A stretch of DNA of 46,261 bases from Bacteroidota bacterium. GTDB lineage: Bacteria; Bacteroidota; Bacteroidia; Chitinophagales; LD1. This document shows positions 25,191 to 35,636 of this stretch, piece by piece. The first letter of the stretch is position 1, and each line of letters starts with the position of its first letter. The DNA lies in NCBI GenBank assembly GCA_947476645.1, contig CANJRM010000017.1, positions 1 through 46,261 on the forward strand, given 5' to 3'. The translations under genes and the position numbers were made by a program. Below the pieces are notes generated by a model. That model was not told the DNA's origin. It did no database searches and saw nothing but the letters and a program-made list of their open reading frames with translations.

Positions 25191-28100
25191 GTTGTGATTT
25201 GCTTTCAGAATGTATCTTTGATTTATTGCTATCCAACGTTGAATTTAGACATGATACCGTTGGTGATGTTGTGATTTGCTTTCAGAATGTATCTTTGATT
25301 TATTGCTATCCAACGTTTCTCCTCTGCTTCCCTGTTTCCTCTTTGTTGTGATTTGCTTTCAGAATGTATCTTTGATTTATTGCTATCCAACTAATAAGAC
25401 AGCTAAAAAAAGCGGGAAAAAGTTGTGATTTGCTTTCAGAATGTATCTTTGATTTATTGCTATCCAACTATTCTAAGTTTGAAGCATTACAAGAAAGAGT
25501 TGTGATTTGCTTTCAGAATGTATCTTTGATTTATTGCTATCCAACGCCCGAAGGTTACGAATACGCCTTTTACGAGTTGTGATTTGCTTTCAGAATGTAT
25601 CTTTGATTTATTGCTATCCAACAAAACTTTCTCAAAGCCAACCTTCTCGCTGGTTGTGATTTGCTTTCAGAATGTATCTTTGATTTATTGCTATCCAACT
25701 TTTCCAGGTCCGCGCGATAAGTCCAGGTGTTGTGATTTGCTTTCAGAATGTATCTTTGATTTATTGCTATCCAACAGTGCAAAACTTTTGCAGTCACCGC
25801 TGTTTGTTGTGATTTGCTTTCAGAATGTATCTTTGATTTATTGCTATCCAACTTGAAGAACTGGCACTCACTCTTAGCGGTGGTTGTGATTTGCTTTCAG
25901 AATGTATCTTTGATTTATTGCTATCCAACAGGTTGCTTTCTGCATGATAGAATTGATAAGTTGTGATTTGCTTTCAGAATGTATCTTTGATTTATTGCTA
26001 TCCAACAGTGCTGCAGTTTACTATCACAAAGCGCCAGTTGTGATTTGCTTTCAGAATGTATCTTTGATTTATTGCTATCCAACTATGTTCTTGTCTTTGA
26101 GATTGTGTTGCAAGTTGTGATTTGCTTTCAGAATGTATCTTTGATTTATTGCTATCCAACAAAAATTGTAATCGGAACAGACAGCGAAGGTTGTGATTTG
26201 CTTTCAGAATGTATCTTTGATTTATTGCTATCCAACTAACAGTATCCTCCATCCATTGCGACATGTTGTGATTTGCTTTCAGAATGTATCTTTGATTTAT
26301 TGCTATCCAACTGCAGCTATAAAAGCAACTGCAGGCACTGGGTTGTGATTTGCTTTCAGAATGTATCTTTGATTTATTGCTATCCAACTATCATCGTATG
26401 TTTCCGATTCTGTTTTATGTTGTGATTTGCTTTCAGAATGTATCTTTGATTTATTGCTATCCAACAAATGTTTGTGGGTGGGAAACAAGGGTGTAAGTTG
26501 TGATTTGCTTTCAGAATGTATCTTTGATTTATTGCTATCCAACAACATCTCAAAAAGCATGAAGATTTGATTAGTTGTGATTTGCTTTCAGAATGTATCT
26601 TTGATTTATTGCTATCCAACATTACTTCTACTAATCATGCCGCAAATATAGTTGTGATTTGCTTTCAGAATGTATCTTTGATTTATTGCTATCCAACCAA
26701 ACACACCACAAGAGAGATTGAAAAGAAGTTGTGATTTGCTTTCAGAATGTATCTTTGATTTATTGCTATCCAACTATCAAAAAATAATTCAATGGCATCT
26801 TCACGTTGTGATTTGCTTTCAGAATGTATCTTTGATTTATTGCTATCCAACTCTTCTTCGTCCATTACCTTCCAGGAAATAGTTGTGATTTGCTTTCAGA
26901 ATGTATCTTTGATTTATTGCTATCCAACTGTTGAGCTTTACAGTAATGCAGCGGAGGTGTTGTGATTTGCTTTCAGAATGTATCTTTGATTTATTGCTAT
27001 CCAACGCACTTCTTTTACAATTTCTCTGGTTGTCAGTTGTGATTTGCTTTCAGAATGTATCTTTGATTTATTGCTATCCAACTACTTGAGAAAAAACAAA
27101 CTCAAGGTTCAAGTTGTGATTTGCTTTCAGAATGTATCTTTGATTTATTGCTATCCAACACCAACACTATTTTATTTGCCATGAGTTAGTTGTGATTTGC
27201 TTTCAGAATGTATCTTTGATTTATTGCTATCCAACAAAGTTGCTGATGTGTTAGTAGTGGACTCTGTTGTGATTTGCTTTCAGAATGTATCTTTGATTTA
27301 TTGCTATCCAACATCGTTAAATTCTTTCCAGTCCTCTAAGCGGTTGTGATTTGCTTTCAGAATGTATCTTTGATTTATTGCTATCCAACCAAAATCAGGT
27401 TTTGACCTTTTGCGAATTAGTTGTGATTTGCTTTCAGAATGTATCTTTGATTTATTGCTATCCAACCGTAACGCCATTTTCAACATTTACAATAGTGTTG
27501 TGATTTGCTTTCAGAATGTATCTTTGATTTATTGCTATCCAACAAGCCGTTTAAACTTGACACGATTACACATGTTGTGATTTGCTTTCAGAATGTATCT
27601 TTGATTTATTGCTATCCAACAATAATTCCTGATGATGCGGTTATTGAGATGTTGTGATTTGCTTTCAGAATGTATCTTTGATTTATTGCTATCCAACGGG
27701 GAAAGGTTACATTACAAGGTGAACCATGTTGTGATTTGCTTTCAGAATGTATCTTTGATTTATTGCTATCCAACGAAATATTTCATCGGGCGTTGCTACG
27801 TGACCGTTGTGATTTGCTTTCAGAATGTATCTTTGATTTATTGCTATCCAACCAAAGGATATTGCACCAATAGCACTCGGTTGTTGTGATTTGCTTTCAG
27901 AATGTATCTTTGATTTATTGCTATCCAACAATATCTTTTCGCAGGGGCGAACCCTATCGCGTTGTGATTTGCTTTCAGAATGTATCTTTGATTTATTGCT
28001 ATCCAACTAAACTTTTCTTAGAAAAAACCCTTGACGGGTTGTGATTTGCTTTCAGAATGTATCTTTGATTTATTGCTATCCAACATCATGGTTTGAGTAG

Positions 28101-28469
28101 AAAGGCCGGAACCTGTTGTGATTTGCTTTCAGAATGTATCTTTGATTTATTGCTATCCAACCTCTTGCATTGAAAGTGATTTAGCTTCTTTGTTGTGATT
28201 TGCTTTCAGAATGTATCTTTGATTTATTGCTATCCAACATCATCAATAAAGTGGTTGTCTTTAAATGTGTTGTGATTTGCTTTCAGAATGTATCTTTGAT
28301 TTATTGCTATCCAACAGCGAAAGAGTTTTTTGCACATATCAAAGCGTTGTGATTTGCTTTCAGAATGTATCTTTGATTTATTGCTATCCAACTGTGTGCT
28401 TCAAACCCGCTGCGAACCAAGTGTTGTGATTTGCTTTCAGAATGTATCTTTGATTTATTGCTATCCAAC
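25191..28469 (+). CRISPR. Type II-C CRISPR array, 43 repeats of 47 bp, 42 spacers
   Basis: The repeat starts GTTGTGATTTGCTTTCAGAA and ends TTTATTGCTATCCAAC. All 43 copies look identical by eye, including both ends. Spacers are mostly 30 nt (range 28-31). The crRNA sense is the plus strand, because the tracrRNA anti-repeat pairs with the 5' part of the repeat in this orientation. Each repeat contains TATCTTTG (repeat positions 23-30), a match to the Bacteroidota -7 box, with GTTG at positions 1-4 as a possible -33, so each spacer unit may be transcribed from its own promoter. The array is convergent with the cas operon. No spacer was recognised as matching the window. Confidence 0.98.
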
Positions 28470-28543
28470 AGACTTGGCTGAAAGGTAGCAATAGCAAGGT
28501 TTTCATTGTAAATCTACTTCAAAAAAAATGAGGGATAGCTATT

Positions 28544-28571
28544 AAAAAACCAGACTAAGGTCTGGTTTTTT
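28544..28571. terminator. Bidirectional terminator between CRISPR array and cas2
   Basis: AAAAAACCAGAC and GTCTGGTTTTTT form a perfect 12-bp stem with a four-base loop, ending in T runs on both strands. It separates the plus-strand crRNA transcript from the minus-strand cas operon. Confidence 0.88.
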
Positions 28572-28575
28572 AATT

Positions 28576-29831
<1,256 letters not shown>

Positions 29832-29836
29832 CGCCC

Positions 29837-32800
29837 TTAATATTCACCTACCTGAACAATTTTGCCTAAATGGTTGATGCGGACTTTTACCATTTTATTT
29901 AGCTCTGGTAAAGTTTTATACTGCTTATAAATTATATCTTTAAGTGACTTTTCATCAACCGGCTTGCCATCAGCACTTTTACGCTGTACTACAGTTTCTA
30001 AATGGTGGCGGAATTGATAATCACGGATTGTGTTATTACCATAAACCTTTTTAGACATAGTTTGAACTCTAAATAAATTTGGGCTTATCAAATTGTAATT
30101 ATTGGGATTTAGCAAATCAATTTCATGTGGGTTAAAGCCTGTTGTTTCGTTCGGAAAAACGAAGTATTCGTTTTGTTTCATGGTAAATAGAAACTGCCAA
30201 CCTTCTTTTTGTTTATAGTCTTTATTGATAATTGGTAGCCTTTGATTAACGCGTGTAACGGCTTCGTGAAATGAAATTACTTCGTCTTGCAGGTTGCCTT
30301 TTTCGTCTTTATAAACAGCTACATGGTGGTTGCCGGAGTTGCTTACAAAATCGACAGGAATGGTGTTGCCGTTGTTATCTAATATTGGATTGCCATCTTT
30401 GTCTTTTTTATCATGCAGAGGTTCAGCTGTGCTTGCTCCTGTAATTGTTACACGTTTAATGCAAACGCCTTTTTCTTTGTTGAGCCAGATTGGATTATCG
30501 GTAAGGTTGGAGAATGCTTTTTTTGCATCGCCTTTATGTTCAGCTAAACGGGCCTGTAATAGTTTACGGATATTTACATCTACCACTTTCTCAACATTTA
30601 GTTCGGGGTTTATTTCTTTACGGATAGTGTAAACTGGTTTGTACCAAACCAGTTTTACTTTCTCCGGAACTTTTAGGGTTTGTTCTTTATCTAAGTAAAG
30701 AGGTGCTTTATCTAAACTGTTTTTGCCGGTGAATGCTTTTTTAGGGTCGTTCTCAAATTGAGCTAAACGATTGAGCAACGCCATGCGATAGCTTTCTTTA
30801 GCCACTTTACTTATTTTTTCAGCATCGAAGTTGCTTCCTACTTTTACTATATCTGTTTCGTATTGCTGAATGCTGCCATACACGGTTTCTAAATGCAGTT
30901 GCCCGCGCGGGGTTAGTTCTGTTTTTGTTTTTATGCCGCTGGCTGTTTTAAACTTATTGTTGTTTTTGGTTACTACTTTATTTTTGGCTTTGTAAGAAAC
31001 CAAGGTGTTTTCTAAATTTTTCTTGGCTTCGGTTCTAAATTCGTTTAAAGGCATGGGGGCTTTAAAACGGAGTTTGTTTTTTTCATCGCGATATAATTCT
31101 TTCTGCTCTATGCCATAGATGCTGCTGCTTTTATCGCTGCGGGCATTAAGATTGTTAAGGTATTGAACATGGCTGTATTTAGTAAAGGCAACTGTAAGTG
31201 CATCCATAGCATGGTGGCGATGGTCGCTACGTTTGGTCCAGTCGGTAATGCGTTTAATAACCTGCCCATCGCGGTTAGTAAACTGATGAGTTAAACCTAA
31301 GCCATTGTATTTATCCCAACTAAGTTCCTGCATAATGTCTACCAGTTGCCAATCTTCCCTAAGTTTATCGGTAACACTACCGGTGGTAGTGGTTACAGTG
31401 CGAAAAACTTCTTCAAGCATTGTCTTGGCTTTTTTTGCAATGTATTGTGTGTTGCGTAACTCTCTTTCAATAAAGCCATCAGGAATTTCATTTCCTTTCA
31501 TCAACAGCTTTTTGTGTTTGGTTTTACTGATTTTAAAATTCTTGTAGAAATCTTCTACGCGCGATTGGTATTGTGTCAATCCTTCTGCACCTTGCTTGTC
31601 GGCTACATAATCAATAGCGGTTCTATCTGCTTTTTCAATGTTGGCAGATTTTAGTTCTAAGGTTTTGTTAGAAAAAGAATCATCGAACAATTTTGCTTTG
31701 GCAACAATATGTTCAATGTCGAATTTTTTGGAGAATAATTCATCTGGAGCTATGTAGGTATTGGTGTAAAGTGTTTTGTAGCCGTTGTGTTCTAACTCTA
31801 AGTAAAGTTTATAGCGAATAATATCGTTGCGGCTAACGTTTGGTAAACCAAACTCTGTCTGCAATATTTTGCGGTATTTATCGTGGTTGTCTTTTGCTTT
31901 GGTCATGCTTTCGGTTGCTTCCTGCCGCTCTTTTGCACTCTTTTTTAATTCACGCGCTAATTCAACCCGAATTTCATCTGGCTTGCCATATTCTTCAATT
32001 GCAGCGTTAACCACGTTCACCATTTGGTTCAATATCTTTTCTACAACTGGATTGCGAAGGGTGTTCTTTGGCAGAACTTCTAACTTATTTTTTAATACAC
32101 GAACTGCCTGTTCTTCGGCAGTTAAAGAGTGAGAGTGATTGTAGCCCGCATACTCACAAGCTACATCGTATTTAAGCCCATCTTTTAGATGCGGTAATAT
32201 TTTTCGTATTGCTTTTGAACTTAAACTGCCGTAATCATCTTGAAAACTTACGTTAGCCATTATTCGGGCATACTCCGGTTCAAAACCAAACTTTGTTTTG
32301 AGTAGTTTAATCAGATTTTCATCGCCTGTGTTGGTGTCATCACCTTCAAATGAGTAAAGCAAGTGCCATAATTGAAAATGAGGTTGTTTCTCTAATTCGT
32401 TGCCTTCAATTGAGGAATCGAAATCAAGCACGGAGTTATTGATGCCAAGCCCAGTGAATAGTTCTTTGATAGTTTGCTTTTCTTCATCAGCGTTCATCTT
32501 GCTAAAGTCAATAGCATCATGACCTGATATTTCAGCAATCTTTTTATACGCTTCGTAAAAGACGGCATTGGTTCTATTGCCTTCTATTTCTTTGTAGTTT
32601 AGGTCTAATTCAGACGGCTTTTTAAATAACAGCTTTAATGCTTCGGGCTTACTTAATTTTTCCTTCACATTAAGTTCTGCAAAAAGTTGTTGTTTTTCTT
32701 CTAAATCCAGTTCTCTTTTTTCGCCTGTCTTTTTGTTGGTTACTTCAAGGTTGTTCAGTATTTGCCAAATCTTAAACTCTTGAAACAGTAGAGAAGATTT

Positions 32801-34012
32801 AGGGCATACTCTAAGACCTCTTACTTTAGTTTTAGTTTTACCAGCAATTACCGCTTCTACCTTTTTGTTTTCAAACTCGCAAAAGCTAATAAGCCCCTTT
32901 TGTGTTTTTAATCTGCGTTGATAAAAAATGATAATGTCGCGCAGTTCGGTTTTTAGTTCTTCGGTAAGTGCTTTGTGATGCTTGGCTTGCTCTGTGTAAA
33001 TGGTGTTGAACTCATCTAAATAATCTTGTCGGTAAAACACTTGCCCTTTTAGGCGTGTGTGCGGATTTTCTTCCAATTGTTTCCAGAGGTATTGCCCAAC
33101 GGTAAGTTTATTAAAGAATAGTTCTTTACTACGGTCGCTAATAGCACCAAGGTAGCCGCTTGATTCGCTTATTTGACCATTGATTTCAATTAAAGCCTCG
33201 GCAACTTCACCTATGGTTAATTGTTGGTTAATTGCTTTGTTTCTTAGTTCATAACGCTGCAAGCGTTTCTCTTTGAAATCGCCTTTAAGTTCAGGGGTAT
33301 CTATTTTTAAGGTCTTGGTAAAGTAATCGGCAGTGGCTTTTTTCTTTATTCCTTTTAACAACTCTTTCGCTTCGTTAGTTAAGATCGAAGCATGAAATTG
33401 TTTTTGAAAATTCCAGATAGTATCAAACTCGTTTTGTAAATCTGATCGGTAGAAGTCGGGAATGTATTTGCCTCCTTTGCTTAGTAATTCAAAAACAAAT
33501 TGACCAGGTGTATGGTTATTGTCGTACAACTGCTTGGCAATTTTCATTCCGTCAATGAGTTGCCCTTCATCTTCATTCTTTGCTTTACGACTGCTTTTGT
33601 AACCGCGCTTCTTATTTATCATTAATAAAGTGCGGGCAAAATCTTCTAAGGTTATTTCTGCAGTAGCTGCTTTAGCGCGGTTTTGGTAAGTTCTAAAGGT
33701 GGAAGCATTGCCTTGTTCTGAGAGCAAGGTTTCATCGTTAATAAAGCCATGCTTCTTTAATACTTCTATGAGGTTTTCTCTTCTTAGTTTATAGCGTTGC
33801 AGGTTTCTTCTTGCGCCCCGTTGTAAAGTTCTATCTGCATTGGATGAAATTGGCTTCCCTTTTTCGAAATTGGTTTGCTCATCGGTGGTAAGCGGGTTTA
33901 CGCGAACACCTATTTTAATGATAGTTGATTTCTCATTTGCATTTTCTGCTTCATTTACCATTGCCCATCCTATAGAGGTGGTGCCAAGGTCTAATCCTAA
34001 AACTTTTTTCAT
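29837..34012 (-). CDS. cas9: RNA-guided endonuclease Cas9 (type II-C)
   Basis: Start at the ATG at 34012 (MKKVLGLDLGTTSIGWAMV), giving 1391 residues; the longer in-frame start at 34060 would run through the tracrRNA anti-repeat. RuvC-I D8 (LDLGTTSIG), then an arginine-rich bridge helix (RTLQRGARRNLQRYKLRRENL), a large alpha-helical recognition lobe, RuvC-II E684 (RVELARELKK), HNH with E767-H768 (FDIEHIVAKAKLFDDSF) and N791, and RuvC-III H934 and D937 (DHRHHAMDALTVAF). All nuclease residues are present, so both target strands can be cut. 1391 residues is large for II-C, though II-C proteins of about 1400 occur in Bacteroidota. No csn2 or cas4 gene is nearby. Confidence 0.97.
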   Translation of the reverse strand: MKKVLGLDLGTTSIGWAMVNEAENANEKSTIIKIGVRVNPLTTDEQTNFEKGKPISSNADRTLQRGARRNLQRYKLRRENLIEVLKKHGFINDETLLSEQGNASTFRTYQNRAKAATAEITLEDFARTLLMINKKRGYKSSRKAKNEDEGQLIDGMKIAKQLYDNNHTPGQFVFELLSKGGKYIPDFYRSDLQNEFDTIWNFQKQFHASILTNEAKELLKGIKKKATADYFTKTLKIDTPELKGDFKEKRLQRYELRNKAINQQLTIGEVAEALIEINGQISESSGYLGAISDRSKELFFNKLTVGQYLWKQLEENPHTRLKGQVFYRQDYLDEFNTIYTEQAKHHKALTEELKTELRDIIIFYQRRLKTQKGLISFCEFENKKVEAVIAGKTKTKVRGLRVCPKSSLLFQEFKIWQILNNLEVTNKKTGEKRELDLEEKQQLFAELNVKEKLSKPEALKLLFKKPSELDLNYKEIEGNRTNAVFYEAYKKIAEISGHDAIDFSKMNADEEKQTIKELFTGLGINNSVLDFDSSIEGNELEKQPHFQLWHLLYSFEGDDTNTGDENLIKLLKTKFGFEPEYARIMANVSFQDDYGSLSSKAIRKILPHLKDGLKYDVACEYAGYNHSHSLTAEEQAVRVLKNKLEVLPKNTLRNPVVEKILNQMVNVVNAAIEEYGKPDEIRVELARELKKSAKERQEATESMTKAKDNHDKYRKILQTEFGLPNVSRNDIIRYKLYLELEHNGYKTLYTNTYIAPDELFSKKFDIEHIVAKAKLFDDSFSNKTLELKSANIEKADRTAIDYVADKQGAEGLTQYQSRVEDFYKNFKISKTKHKKLLMKGNEIPDGFIERELRNTQYIAKKAKTMLEEVFRTVTTTTGSVTDKLREDWQLVDIMQELSWDKYNGLGLTHQFTNRDGQVIKRITDWTKRSDHRHHAMDALTVAFTKYSHVQYLNNLNARSDKSSSIYGIEQKELYRDEKNKLRFKAPMPLNEFRTEAKKNLENTLVSYKAKNKVVTKNNNKFKTASGIKTKTELTPRGQLHLETVYGSIQQYETDIVKVGSNFDAEKISKVAKESYRMALLNRLAQFENDPKKAFTGKNSLDKAPLYLDKEQTLKVPEKVKLVWYKPVYTIRKEINPELNVEKVVDVNIRKLLQARLAEHKGDAKKAFSNLTDNPIWLNKEKGVCIKRVTITGASTAEPLHDKKDKDGNPILDNNGNTIPVDFVSNSGNHHVAVYKDEKGNLQDEVISFHEAVTRVNQRLPIINKDYKQKEGWQFLFTMKQNEYFVFPNETTGFNPHEIDLLNPNNYNLISPNLFRVQTMSKKVYGNNTIRDYQFRHHLETVVQRKSADGKPVDEKSLKDIIYKQYKTLPELNKMVKVRINHLGKIVQVGEY

Positions 34013-34029
34013 GATTGGGGTTTTATTTT

Positions 34030-34037
34030 TATTTTTG
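34030..34037 (+). promoter_or_regulatory. tracrRNA promoter -7 box
   Basis: TATTTTTG matches TAnnTTTG and lies six bases before the predicted tracrRNA 5' end, inside the cas9 5' leader on the opposite strand. Confidence 0.6.
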
Positions 34038-34042
34038 TTACT

Positions 34043-34117
34043 CATTCTGAAGCAAATCACAATAAGGATTTATTCCGTTGTGAAAACATCTAAGCCGGGG
34101 CAACTCGGCTTTTTTTT
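34043..34117 (+). ncRNA. tracrRNA
   Basis: The anti-repeat CATTCTGAAGCAAATCACAA (34043-34062) is complementary to CRISPR repeat positions 2-22 with a single one-base gap. It is followed by the AAGGATTTATTCCGTTGTGA nexus-like segment, common in type II-C tracrRNAs, and a terminator hairpin AAGCCG / CGGCTT (34092-34111) with an eight-T run. Length about 75 nt. It is transcribed opposite to cas9, starting 31 bp upstream of its ATG. It forms the guide duplex with crRNA and loads Cas9; RNase III processing is expected. Confidence 0.9.
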
Positions 34118-34150
34118 ATTATCATAAGCATGTCCAACGCTATATTAGTT

Positions 34151-34158
34151 CAAATCTA
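34151..34158 (-). promoter_or_regulatory. Candidate cas9 operon promoter -7 box
   Basis: On the minus strand TAGATTTG matches TAnnTTTG. With AATTG about 12-17 bases further upstream as a weak -33, transcription would start near 34144. The resulting leader of about 130 nt would be fully antisense to the tracrRNA. Confidence 0.45.
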
Positions 34159-34293
34159 AAAACATTAAACAATTGGAATAAAAACCCGTTCTCAGGTTCA
34201 ATTGTGCACGTAAAAAATAAAATCGCATACAATTCATTTTCTGCAAGCATCTGCAGCCATCAGGAGGTGCGGCCTTTCTTATAATTTTCATAA

Positions 34294-34557
34294 ATGCAAA
34301 TAGATAACTCGGAAAGGATTTTAGTCAAGCTTGATGCTAATACAGATGGTAGTATTGAAATTGCCACCTACTACGAAAGCTTTGGCTCCGGAATGAAATA
34401 TACCACCTTCAAAAATGGTAAAGCGATCGGATGGGCAACTAATCTAAAGTACGCATTGGATAATCATTATTTATTCGTGCATCATCAAATTCGGAAGATA
34501 TTCGATGAAGACGAATTCAAGGATATACCCAAATACGGAGAGCAGGGAAAGCGATAA
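34294..34557 (+). CDS. Hypothetical protein, 87 aa
   Basis: Not recognised. ATG at 34294; a soluble acidic/aromatic protein (GSIEIATYYESFGSGMKYTTFKNG) with no motif known to me. It stands alone between the tracrRNA and the convergent lysozyme gene, with no clear promoter. Coding status rests on composition and an ATG in an A-rich context, so moderate confidence. Confidence 0.5.
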   Translation: MQIDNSERILVKLDANTDGSIEIATYYESFGSGMKYTTFKNGKAIGWATNLKYALDNHYLFVHHQIRKIFDEDEFKDIPKYGEQGKR

Positions 34558-34771
34558 TTCCTAAAACGATATAATCTGAAACCATATTTCTCACCAAATA
34601 ATGCTCCTATTTTTTGACCCCGAAATACAGGGGAGGTTAGTCTGCGTTTAGGGGATAAAATGTTCTCCGGAATTATTTGGGGGAGGATTATTCGAAATAT
34701 TATAGCAATCAAAGGACTTACAAAGCAAATTGATTTTTGACGCGCACTAATAAAATGCGGCATAACCTCTT

Positions 34772-35500
34772 TTACTTCATCTTTAAGTTGTTAAGTTCTT
34801 CGAGGGTTCCGTTAAAAGTGTTGTAGTCAACTGTTCCTTTAAAGGCAGGGTGTATGTATTTATCGGTTTTCTGCCAGAACTTATAATTGCAAGTAGGCTC
34901 CCTCCAAAAATCAGAAATCCATAAAGGGTAGTTTCCATTTAGTTCATGCTCTAAATACTTGGTATAATAATCGGTTTCGCAATAAATGATTGGCTTTTCC
35001 CCTGTGGTCTTTTCTATTTGCTTAATAAATGCCATTAATTCTCTTTGCACCTTTTCTTTAGTGGGCATGTTATTTTCGAACTCAGCATCAAGAACAGGCG
35101 GTAAATTTCCTTTAGTTAAGTCAGCATAATCAATAAAATTGTCGGCTTGCACTTTGCCGTTTGTGCAATAATTGAAAAAATGATACGCTCCTACAATTAT
35201 GGATTGATCTTGTGCTTTTTTCTTATACTCTTTATATCTCGAATCTCGATGACTTGCGCCTTCGGTCGCTTTAATAAATATGAAATAAGGTTTTGATTTT
35301 TTGAACTCTTCCCATTCAATATCTCCTTGATGATGAGAAATATCTATCCCCCATAGGGAGCTATTATCAGCTTTAATTTTTGGGTAGTTGCATGTAAGTG
35401 TATGAAATTTTAAAAATGCCTTTTTGAAGATTCTTGGTTTGATAAAAGCGAATGCAGAAATTGCCAATACCATTGCCAGTAATAAGCCTGCCTTTTTCAT
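34772..35500 (-). CDS. GH25-family lysozyme, membrane-anchored or secreted
   Basis: 242 residues. The N-terminal MKKAGLLLAMVLAISAFAFI is a signal or anchor. GIDISHHQGDIEW (D53) opens the glycosyl hydrolase 25 TIM barrel, FIFIKATEGASHRDSRY and IIVGAYHFFNY follow the family order, and PPVLDAEFEN supplies the catalytic acid pair (D138, E140). GH25 enzymes cut the muramic acid-glucosamine bond of peptidoglycan. Last gene on the minus-strand side of the signalling cluster, 136 bp after the protease gene. It may be cell-wall remodelling, or the effector of the cluster. Confidence 0.88.
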   Translation of the reverse strand: MKKAGLLLAMVLAISAFAFIKPRIFKKAFLKFHTLTCNYPKIKADNSSLWGIDISHHQGDIEWEEFKKSKPYFIFIKATEGASHRDSRYKEYKKKAQDQSIIVGAYHFFNYCTNGKVQADNFIDYADLTKGNLPPVLDAEFENNMPTKEKVQRELMAFIKQIEKTTGEKPIIYCETDYYTKYLEHELNGNYPLWISDFWREPTCNYKFWQKTDKYIHPAFKGTVDYNTFNGTLEELNNLKMK

Positions 35501-35636
35501 TTGTTGAAATTAAGAAAGTGCATCGTTTCTCACTGCCATTTAGAAAAAAATAACACCTTAAAAGTTTTAACTTTTAGCGAGCCGTTTAGTAATAACATTG
35601 AAGCACCGCAGAGATTATATAATAGTATTAAGAACT

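Noticed and set aside
25570-28006. Several open frames on both strands inside the CRISPR array (repeating IAINQRYILKANHN or CFQNVSLIYCYPT peptides)
   Set aside because: They are translations of the 47-bp repeat; the 77-bp period keeps changing frame and there are no gene starts.
34013-34060. Longer Cas9 start (16 extra residues)
   Set aside because: It would place coding sequence on the tracrRNA anti-repeat and promoter; the ATG at 34012 gives the canonical MKKVLGLDLG start.
30330-34127. Several 80-101 residue plus-strand frames opposite cas9
   Set aside because: They follow the codon pattern of cas9 on the other strand and have no independent support.
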